DNA of 64,000 bases from Antitrichia curtipendula (taxonomy: Eukaryota > Streptophyta > Bryopsida > Hypnales > Leucodontaceae). Below the pieces are notes generated by a model. The model ran no database searches, was not told where the DNA came from, and saw nothing but the letters and a program-made list of their open reading frames with translations. The stretch is taken from NCBI GenBank assembly GCA_951230915.1, contig OX579638.1:6714696-6778695 (forward strand), given 5' to 3'. The first letter of the stretch is position 1. Every line of letters begins with the position of its first letter. Below, piece after piece: positions 48,584 through 64,000 of this stretch. Made by a program: the position numbers and the translations under genes.

Positions 48584-50054
48584 TACAAACTTTAAGTGAC
48601 CGCCATCTTGCCACTTTCTCAAAAAGTAAAAAAAAAATCCTAGTATCAAGCAAAACATGAAGTCATAGGAACAAGAACCGTGTGACCGTGAGGCTTTGTC
48701 CACACCAACCAAACCCTAACCATGTTGTACAATGTGAATGCGGTTGTAAATAAGATTTGGAAACTCTATACAGTACTGTATTCAAAAACCAGAGGGTCAA
48801 TGCCATAGTCTCATCAATCTAATGGACAAAGTCAACAAAGCCAACTTGCTACAATGTTTGCTTCATGTATCCAACAAACAACTATAGAGATATCGATCCA
48901 ACATAGTAAACTTGCCAATCACCACATAGACAAAAATTCAAATCCTTCTCCACATGAATACCAAAACTTGCATGTTTTGAAATTTGGCGTGATTATTAAA
49001 TGTTGTGTTAAGATTCACCTTCTAAAAATAGAATGCAAAAAGATTTCTTCCTACAAATTTTATTTCAATTTAAAAGTGATGAAGATGAAATCTATTTGAA
49101 AGTTCTTTGCAACCCTTCACTGCACAGTGTGCGGTCATTAGGCGGTGATACAAAATTTTGTTCCCATCACAATTGAATTGATAGTTGAATTGTGTGGTTA
49201 CTATGTGATGATTGGCAACAATTGTTGTTCGTTCCTAGGATGCATGCACTACGATAAATGCCCGGATTACTCTATTGGTCTTCTTGTATCTACATCAACC
49301 AAGTCTCTACTTTCTTTTCAAGCCACTAATTTCGGCTCAAGATGGTAATTGACTTAACCCTTAAATTGACGATTTGAAAAAATTCATTATAAGGAACTAT
49401 TTGGAAGAATATTTTGGAATTGATATAGAAATGAAAGTTACAGGTTTTGGATTTTTGATTCCATCCATATGGTTAGATTCACCAATGCTATCACCAATAT
49501 TATTTTATGAAATTTGAAAGGAAATTCCAAAATTCCTTCAAAATTTAATTACAAGTAAATTATTATCATTTTTGGAGTAAACCTTACTGGAATGGATTTG
49601 AATGGAGGTTCTCTTGGCATGGTGATTTTTTGGAATTTTTATTTTCTTTACATCTACGAACTCATTTTTGCAAATCCAATTTTAAACTAGAGTCAATGCA
49701 ATTTTGGCTTGGTCAACCACTTGTCATACTTTCACATTTGTAATTAAAAAATAATGTATTATGATCATACCAAATTCAACTAAAAGATAGGACAAGAACT
49801 TGATAAAGTATCTTCAAAAATTAAGATGACTTTCATCCAAGCAACAAAGAGCAAGATACAAGAATATGATTTTGTTCATCATCTAGAAGGTGGATGTCAT
49901 AGCGCTCTGGGATTAACTCTGTCATGGTTTTGTGATATTAGAGAGTGAGACCACCTGTTTGATGTCAAAACATTCAAGCATATTCATAGAGTAATCATTA
50001 AAATTTTAGAGTATTTAAAGAATTTGCTCAACCTAATAGGATGATTAGATCGAC
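48584..50054. other. AT-rich intergenic DNA, no gene seen
   Basis: Short frames only. A lone TTAACCCTTAAATTG at about 49355 resembles a TTAA-family end but lacks a partner. Confidence 0.5.
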
Positions 50055-51114
50055 TAAGGTAAAGAACCCATTGTGGTCAGAATAGGAGGTTGGGCTCATG
50101 CTGTTGTTGAAAATTTTCAATTTTTTTCCCACACAAAGAGAAGTGTAAAAAATAGTGAGAGCAATTGAAATTTTATATATTTTTGACTAAATATGAATTT
50201 GCTATGAATTTTTAAAGTGTTTAGTGTATCATCGCCCCAAAAAGTTTGTAGGCTACCCCCACCAAACCAACAAAATTTGAATCCATAATGCTCATCTTGT
50301 TCACCTAAAGCAATCATAATATTTTATAACATGGAATGTCTTAACTCCTAAAGCCTCAAGGGTGTTTTCTGCCAAAAAACACTCAAAACTACCATTTTTG
50401 TTGTATTCACTTAAGAAAACCAATTTTTTTGTTTTTGAGGGAATTTAACCGTAGGATCTTGTACTTAACTTGTCTGAGATCATGTAGTAAAAATTTCATC
50501 AAATTTCCCCTTACGGATTGAAGATATTAGCATTCAAAGTTGAGCAAAAAGTTTTTTTTCAAGAAGATGCTTAAATTGCCCCCCAAAATAAGATTGTCCA
50601 TAACTTTCTCATCCCTAGTCCAAATAGAATGAATAAAAGCTTCACATATAGGTAAAAACATAATCTTTTAGGAAAATGATTCAGAAAAAATTATTTTGAC
50701 TTTTTGCAATTTATTTTGGGTTGCCCGCCAATCTCCATTTCTTGCTCATTGTGCCATAACTTTTTCATCCGGCATCCGATTGAAACAAAAATTATATATG
50801 CACAAAACTCTTGCAAAGCTACACAACCTCAAAAAATCTCAAAAAAATTCACTTCAAATTGAGACAATAAGAACCTACCGGACCCAAATTGTCCCCCGAG
50901 GGGACAAGCAGGGTTTTAGGGGTTAAAAATCAATTCTTACAATGAATTCACACTAAAGAGTTGTAAGTTCCTAATGAGGCTACTAATCACTCCATTACTC
51001 TTATGTAAGACATGCATTGTGGCCAAATCTCACATATTGAAAAAATCCATAATGGCATCATTCCCTATGTGTCCACTATGTAATCATCTCACAACAATGG
51101 GTTGTTTTACCTTA
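50055..51114 (-). mobile_element. M1 MITE copy C, split by a TTAA-family element
   Basis: Read on the minus strand this is a third, older copy of M1. The left part (50055-50340) and the right part (50927-51114) continue each other exactly when compared with 35567-36011: GAGCAATTGAAATTTTAT and CTCATCTTGTTCACCTAAAG on one side, GTTCCTAATGAGGCTACTAA on the other. The interruption is the element at 50341-50926. Ends are TAAGGTAAAG and TTTTACCTTA. Confidence 0.8.
50341..50926 (-). mobile_element. TTAA-family copy 6, deleted, nested in M1 copy C
   Basis: The 586-bp unit runs TTAACTCCTAAAGCC to GGGTTTTAGGGGTTAA. It follows subfamily B in reverse, with about 350 bp of interior missing. Near its right end is TGTCCCCCGAGGGGACA (50890-50906), the counterpart of the palindrome in the copy at 32822. 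Intact M1 copies have GCCATGAAAAATCA where this site has GTC-TTAA-insert-TTAA-AAATCA, so one TTAA existed before insertion. Confidence 0.85.
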
Positions 51115-52460
51115 GTCCATCTGTCTTTTTATCCGCATCCAAACAACATGGTCATTTAACCTTGAGTTCCACAAAAACCTTATTCTTGGGTCTCATTAAT
51201 CTACAACTCTAAAAGTTGAAGAGCTCTTTAAGACAACCAATGGAAAGTAAATAATTTTATACTTCAAGGATATCCATAAAATATAAATTTAGTGTCACAT
51301 GTAAGTATCCTACGATTTCAATTTAACTCCTAAAGTTCTATCCTAGTCAAAATAATTTAGCTAATTTTGGTCACATTATTTGAAATAATTTATTTGTGCA
51401 ATTTTTAGGTATCTTTTTTTAGAGTAAAGAATCAAATGTTCTTCAAGGCCAACTATTTTTTTTTTCTCACAATGCCAACTCTTGTAGCAAGATTTTATGA
51501 GACTTTTAGATTTTGTACCCAATGTGGGCTGCTTGGATAAGAATTGTGTCCATTGGAAGTTCATCTCCTTTGTTGCCTTGCAAGTTTGTCATTTTGTGGA
51601 ATGTTTCGTTGGGCAACAGAAGCTCAAAAGATTGCTTAGGAATGGAAGGGCAAGCTACTCCCAAATTTGAAATGTCTTATATGAGGTTTGCTAGTATGTG
51701 AGCCTAGGAGCCTATGTTATAGGTTTTTAGGGTTATAAGAACTTTTCATGGTTATAGGGGGATCTATGCTATAGATACCTTCAATGGTTGTAGAGTGCCT
51801 ACTTACACTTAGGCTTGAGGCTTGTAGGTTGGAGCATTTCTAGGCTCACTTGCTAGTGTCATTGTATCTTTTATGTGTAAGAAAGAAGGAAATTGGTTGA
51901 AAATTCCCTGTTACAATCTCCATCCGGGGCAAGCATAGATTTAATAATTCGCCACATCTCCACAAATGTTCAATTGATAGCGACATGGCCTAGTTTTCCA
52001 ATGTTGACATGACCAATTGGAGTTCAATCTAGCTAATTTTGGTCACATGTGATCTAATAGGTGGGCTAACTCATCTACAATTGAATTCCATTTACTTTAC
52101 TTTGAATGCTACAATATCCCAGATACCATGATATTTGGTTCTAAAATTTTGATATATTATCTTCATACTACCAACAATCAATAATTAGATCTTATAATCA
52201 AAACTTGCAAATCTACAAAAATATCGTAATTATAGTCCATTTTTAGAATAGTATCATTTTCAGTATTGGCTAAAATGTACCAAAGAAACTTTAGAGGATT
52301 GATAATTGTATAGTAGTTCCCTAGTGTAAAAAATATACTCCATATAAAACAACTTGAGTAGGATATCTACTATAGTTGGTGATAATTGTAGCAAATTATT
52401 TGTTGGTTGGTCGCTCGGATAGCATCATTAGATAGCTAGATAAAGTGGCACCTATATGTA
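51115..52460. other. AT-rich intergenic DNA, no gene seen
   Basis: No frame of interest and no repeat copy recognised. Confidence 0.5.
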
Positions 52461-52463
52461 TTA

Positions 52464-52899
52464 GAGCATTGGTAGCGTTTCACTAGAAACGTGGTTTGCC
52501 AAATGGGTCTTCTGCGGGTTCTAATAGCTCCTTTTTAGCCATGGACTACTTGGCCCCCCACTCATTCTTGCCATTTGTGCCTGGTGAGGATTAACCTTGA
52601 AGCCTATTCCTAATGCCACCTCGCTAGGAATACTAATCTGGACTGCTGATTGGAGATAGGATTATAAAATGATATCCGGCTTGACAACCAAGACCACACC
52701 ATTGAAGGTAGCTTGACAAAAACAAGATGTACAAAATTCAAAGAAGCTAGTAGGGACAGGAGGATGGTATTTGGAGGTTTGTTCTGCAAAGGATGGTCAA
52801 TTTTGACTATTGGCTGGATTAGAGGTGGGGGAGGAAAATGTTTCTAGCCACACCCTAGCCCGGGCCGGCCATGCATAGTGAGAAATGTTGACGATGCTC
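52464..52899 (+). mobile_element. GAGCATC-family element, 436 bp, TTA target duplication
   Basis: The ends are GAGCATTGGTAGCG and GACGATGCTC, flanked by TTA on both sides (52461-52463, 52900-52902). It aligns with 38484-39144 (for example GATTATAAAATGATATC and the CCAAGACCAC word) and lacks that copy's central extra DNA. No coding capacity. Confidence 0.75.
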
Positions 52900-52902
52900 T
52901 TA

Positions 52903-54742
52903 TTACTTTAAACAATGCTTTTATGCATCCAAATATGCATCATACCAGGACTTCTGGAGGGTTCCTACTTTATTACAATGACTGGTCTTTCTTGGGCCAG
53001 TCAAAGAGGATTCCACTCCAAGTTAGTATATATTTTTTGGATATAGTATGCTCAAATAAAATATGAATGTTGAAAAATAATATTATAAATGAATAAAAAT
53101 TCACCCATGTTTAGATAATTTACATTTTAAACAAGAATCTTTACAGGTTGCATTAGAACAAGGGCTGCAACCAGGTTTACTTCCTCAACATATCTTCAAT
53201 TTGAAGTAGCAATGAGACTGGGTGGCAATCCAATGCTGTAAGTGGGTCATTGAATGGCAACACTTACAGTAACACCTGTGATGAGTTGATACAAAAAAAC
53301 ATTAAAGCCTGCAGAAGTAAGATACTGATGGGTACAATTTCAACAGAAATTTGTCCTCCAGTCTTCCAGAGCAGTTCACAGCTTTCATTTATACTTTGTG
53401 AACTTTTCAGAACAGTTATGTCTTTACAGAAGCTAATAAAAAAACACCTCAATTTGGACTCCAGTCAGAGTTAATTTCAAAATTTGAATGCTATTGATGA
53501 AGTACTACCGGTAACGTAATATTTGGATTATCACAGCCATATACGCACTTACGCAGTAATCCACCCGTCAGGTCAGGTACACAACCCCCTCATACTGGCC
53601 TACTCTTAACTGATACAGCCGTTAGAACTTGTAATTGAGCTGTGAATGCTATGGATTTCATGTAATTAAGAATTTGCTAATCTCATCAGTGACAATCAGG
53701 CCGGTATTAGAGTGATTCCAGAGCTCGACAATGATTCAGGCAGCATTTCTGACCTAAGTTAGTGGGTGAATACCCTAACGAATCCTTGAAGCCCATGATG
53801 AATTTCAAGCAAAATCCATGGGAAATTGGCACCAGTTGATACGAGTTCATCGAAAAAGAATTTTTTTTTCTCCTTACAATCATTTCAATCGAGGATGCTT
53901 GATGCAAAATGGTATTTGATCCTTTGTCTTTTAGTTAGTTAGTGTCAATGTGGCAGTTTCCATGAGCACGTCTTCAGCATCATGGTGAGAGTTTGTGAGG
54001 CGAATGCATCAAGTCTGCGCACATTGTAGGCAGCACACCCGTGAATCATCAGCTGCGAGGAGCTTCTAATTTATTCTTCACTGGAAAGTCTGTGTTCGAA
54101 CGTACTCTCTTCAAGGCTTGCAAGGATGACCTCAGACACAGAGCGATCATAATCATGAATGCCGCAATTTAATTTGGCATTGAAAGGAGTTGTGTCGTTT
54201 CGTTTACAAGAAAAGCTGTTGGGGCACTCAGGTGAGACAAAGTTCGTTGCTATGTTGCTTAGTAAGTTCATGCAGATCACGGCAAAGATCGAGAAGGTCG
54301 GGTACTTAATCGTCTGAGGAGAGACACAGAGAGATATTTTAGAGCCTGCAGAAATAACGAGCTTCCTCTAACTTAATGTCAACTGTAACGCAAACATTTC
54401 AGCTGAGTACCAATCATGGTAGTCAGTACTCCAATTCAATTAAAAAACAAGGTTTATTAGAGCTCAGTATCATGATTCACTGGAACCAGACGTGTAAAGT
54501 GGTGCTTCATGATAACCTTGTTTCTTAATTGAACCCTATGCCGACTCACGTAACATACGACATTTTGGACGCTCATTTCCCCCCAATCAATACCGAATGA
54601 AACCTGAAAACCCCCATCGAGAAATCAAGCAACCGTTTTTCAAAATAGGGGCACAATTCCTACATGTCACAAGATCACTGACACAGGCAGTTCAACTCGC
54701 GATCGCACCGCTCAAGCTTTTCCAAGCATCCCAAGCAAAACA
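52903..54742. other. Intergenic DNA upstream of the Hsp70 gene
   Basis: No gene is recognised. A 22-bp inverted pair with few mismatches (54436-54457 with 54512-54533, TTCAATTAAAAAACAAGG type) sits about 700 bp before the likely leader exon. Confidence 0.45.
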
Positions 54743-54795
54743 GAAATTTCTTGAACAATCGCGAAAAGCGGCAGGGTTCAGTTACTGGAACATTC
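54743..54795 (+). promoter_or_regulatory. Heat-shock elements upstream of the stromal Hsp70 gene
   Basis: GAAATTTCTTGAA (54743-54755) is a perfect three-unit heat-shock element (GAA-nn-TTC-nn-GAA). A second, two-unit GAACATTC lies at 54788-54795. Heat-shock factors bind such arrays. They lie roughly 0.4-0.5 kb upstream of the leader exon that ends at 55290, so heat induction is likely but inferred. Confidence 0.6.
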
Positions 54796-55290
54796 AATCC
54801 ACTGAACTTGTCATTGGAATGTGGCATTCCTCCGACATTCTTTACTGTCTTTACTCTCTACAGTATATTGAAGTGCAGGCCTTCGATAAAAAGGCAAAAT
54901 GCAAAGCCAATAAGCTTAGAGCACAAGAGAAGAAGAGACGAGACATGCAGGCACGCTCACTTGGCCACTCCACTTGGCAACAACGACAACTGGAGCAAAC
55001 TCTACCAATGCTTCTCGTCAAATCTACGTTCAAGCCAGATAAGACACGTCAGATGTACTGGAACTGCAGATTGGTCAGCCGAACCTTCTCGAGCCTCTCG
55101 ACCATAGCCGCGATTGCTCGCCTCTGCTCTGCGTCGCCGCTCCTGGATCCTCCTTATTCGATCTCGTGGCAACGCCCCGCACACCCTTTCTTCCGTAAAT
55201 TAGATCTAATCTGCGAACCGCTGCTCATTTCTCTCTCTTTTTGAAAATTTCTGCGCCAAAAGACGAAGTTCCTGCTGAAATTAAGCTTCG

Positions 55291-61656
<6,366 letters not shown>

Positions 61657-62942
61657 GCAAACGAATTGTATTGATCGAAGAATGTAGAGGAATGACCTGT
61701 AGAAATTGATCATGCTTTGTATAGTTCCTTCGAAGACGGTAAGCCGATATCACATGGTGGACAGACATTGGCGGAATAATCATTTCTGCATTATCGGCTC
61801 CAGCATGATGATATGTGTATATTACTACGTACATTGTCAGTGCAAATCACCAAAGTGAATTAGAGTGATCATAGTCTTGTAAAACCTCTGCTGAAAGTTT
61901 AGGGGAGGGGTGGAAAATGGAACAGGCCGCTGGGCTATGATGTTCTCAAAGCACTGGACTACTGCGAATTGGTGATCTCAAGTTTTGGACCTGAAGGGTA
62001 TGTTGAGTTGTTTTTCTTCCATTTTCTGTGTTTCGAAAAGATGAGGTGGAAGATGGTGTCTGAAATAGAGGAAGCTTACCTACGAAGAACTCAGAAGTAC
62101 CATTGTGAACTCGTGTGAACTCACTGACCAATCAAATATACCACACGACTGAACTCCAAATTTCACAATTCAATGGAAGTGAGAAATTAATCCTTTGACG
62201 TTTCAACCAATAACAGAAAAGTAAAAAAAATACTTAAATGTGTGATCTGATCATCAAAATTTTGATTTTTTTGAATTTTTTTTGAAATTTTGTGTGGAAA
62301 GAACATATGCTTTAATCCTTTGTTGCTTGAAATTTTCAAATTATTTTGGCACAAAATGCACTGAATATGATGTTTGGATCAAGCACCTGCAGATATCATT
62401 TTTATAATAATTGTAATAAAACTCTTAGAAATGAACTTTGGGGGAAGAGCTGTCAATTGGAAAGAGGAATCTATCATGTGCATCTTCTAAGCCAAAATGA
62501 GTTCAAAAATTGAAAATCCAATAAAATGCTCTATATTTCAAATGCTGAGTGAATCCATTGTCCCATTTGAATCACCTCTTTCAATCCATCACTCAAGATT
62601 AAATCATAACATGCTTGCAAGGTGAAGTAAAATAAATTCTTATATATGGTTTATAAAGAAGGATGACTTGACAATGAACATGTATCTCAAAGCTTGCCAT
62701 AATAATGCGTTTGAAAGGACAAAAAGTATTTTAGATGACCTACTACTGTAGTGAATTCTACAACCCGAAGTTCTTCTTTAAAATCACTTTAACATGCAAC
62801 ACTAATAATAATACTGGTTGTCACTTGTCACAGAATTTCATACGTAATGAATCATATGTGCATTCTCATTGCCAAGGCCGGGTGTGGCATTAATTAAAAA
62901 GTTCTGGCCGGGTGCACCGAATTGCAGGAGCAACTGAATGTA
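61657..62942. other. Hsp70 3' UTR and downstream AT-rich DNA
   Basis: The first 200 bp or so downstream of the stop is probably 3' UTR (an AATAAT poly-A-like signal at about 61776). Beyond that no gene or repeat is recognised. Confidence 0.5.
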
Positions 62943-63183
62943 TTAACCCCTTAACGCCTCAATCCTTTTTTGAAATTTTGCACATTTTTGCTTATATCTT
63001 TGTACAAAAATATCATTTGCCAAAATTTCATGAAATTGATCGTTAAGGAAGGTTGTCTTTTCAAGATTCAAGTGTTACATTGGATGAATGAGAAGTTGGT
63101 TGGACAAAACAGCACCTGCAAGCCCTCTGGCAAGCCCTCTGTTCATCTTCCAGAAAATGGACGTCGGAGCGATTAAGGGTTAA
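62943..63183. mobile_element. 241-bp MITE with TTAACCC ends, relative of the TTAA family
   Basis: Left end TTAACCCCTTAACGC, right end GCGATTAAGGGTTAA: an inverted pair of about 14 bp offset by one base. The flanks outside TTAA differ (gta, aga). It has a tandem CTGGCAAGCCCT duplication (about 63116-63140). It ends 7 bp before the next TTAA element. Confidence 0.65.
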
Positions 63184-63190
63184 AGACAGC

Positions 63191-64000
63191 TTAACCCCTA
63201 AAGGCCCAAGGCCTTTTTTCTGCCAAAAAACACCCAAAACTGCCACTTTTTAGCAAAGAGTGCAAAAAAATTAAAAATGTTTTTTTTGCACATCTAACTG
63301 TAGGATCTTACACCTAACTAGTATGAGAATGTGTGGAAAAAATTTTAGAATTCTTGACCGCTTAGATTGCAAGATATCTACGTTTAAAGTGAAAAAAACA
63401 AATTTTTCAGCACATTGTGGGACTGGATTTTTTGACTTTGAACAATTTTAACTTAAAATTTTTGCATTACAGAATTTTGAGCTTTAAATCTTTATAGTGG
63501 AGAATTGAGTTGAGAGTCTAATTTAAAAAAATCAAATCAAAAAAACATAATTTTCATTATTAAAAAAATTGTTAAGGAGAAGTAGGTTCGAGATAGAAGG
63601 AAAATCTAAAGTATTCATGTATTTTAGATGGAATTAAAATGCACTAATCCCTATGGTGAGATTGTTCTAGCAAGTAAACTAAACCATGCAAAAAAAAGAA
63701 AACTGAAAAATTTGAAAAATTGCATTTAGAAATGAATCCTACAAGTTATTTTTTCAAAAAGATGCTCTAACTGCCTCCAAAAACAAGAATGTCCATAACT
63801 TTCTCATAACAAATCCAAATTAAATGAATAAAAGCTTTCCAGATCGACAAAAATATAATCTACAAAAAAAAAAATACTAAAAAATACTAAAAAATAAAAA
63901 AGTGCAATTTTTTTTTGCTGCCCGTGCTGCCCCCCGTCCCCTGTTTTGAGCTTATTTGATCATAACTTTTGTTACCGGGCACCGGTTGTGAAAAAAATTA
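63191..64000 (-). mobile_element. TTAA-family copy 5, subfamily B, cut by the window end
   Basis: It starts TTAACCCCTAAAGGCCC and reads on the minus strand as the near twin of 32822-33766 (GGGCAGCACGGGCAGC reversed at about 63920). 810 bp are visible; about 135 bp lie beyond the window. No coding capacity. Confidence 0.8.

Noticed and set aside
49355..49370. TTAACCCTTAAATTG as a further TTAA-family copy
   Set aside because: No matching opposite end or interior similarity was found nearby.
54597..55244. Open frame of 215 codons upstream of Hsp70
   Set aside because: It overlaps the heat-shock elements and probable leader exon, has no domain I recognise and no coding-like pattern; most likely promoter and leader sequence.

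Overview
This window looks like nuclear DNA of a land plant. It holds an intron-split gene for a chloroplast-stroma Hsp70 with a transit peptide, a four-exon F-box/kelch gene and a long one-exon gene with a plant-only VPFxWExxPGxP motif. All three have ordinary GT-AG introns or clean single-exon structure. I cannot tell which plant lineage it is. There is no CRISPR array, bacterial operon, rRNA or convincing tRNA.

Layout. Three genes occupy about a quarter of the window: the F-box/kelch gene (24881-27021, +), the VPFxWExxPGxP gene (28573-31278, -, convergent with the first) and the stromal Hsp70 gene (56213-61656, +, 14 coding exons, 709 residues, all reading frames joining cleanly). Upstream of Hsp70 are a 5' UTR intron (55291-56197) and a perfect three-unit heat-shock element (54743-54755).

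The rest is AT-rich intergenic DNA built largely from short, non-autonomous DNA transposons, many of them nested. I can separate these groups. (1) A family with termini TTAACCCCTAAAG, always bounded by TTAA: full-length copies at 154-1095, 13634-15319, 32822-33766 and 42300-43242, a deleted copy at 50341-50926, a worn copy at 34112-34723, a copy running off the end at 63191, and a 241-bp relative at 62943-63183. (2) M1, TA-flanked, at 18061-18506, 35567-36011 and 50055-51114. (3) M2, with the same outermost TAAGGTA, at 17732-18018, 36209-36529 and 46762-47062. (4) GAGCATC-ended elements with 3-bp target duplications at 18550-19808, 38484-39144 and 52464-52899. (5) Single hairpin-type elements, including a 306-bp element carrying four TGACGTGG boxes and one inside an Hsp70 intron. 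A worn inverted repeat of about 5.5 kb occupies 6.1-11.6 kb.

The most interesting signal is group (1). One copy sits inside an M1 element, and comparison with the uninterrupted M1 copies shows that the original site had a single TTAA. That supports TTAA target duplication, the hallmark of piggyBac-type transposition, which as far as I know is not usual in land plants. No transposase is encoded in the window, so the family assignment is inference.
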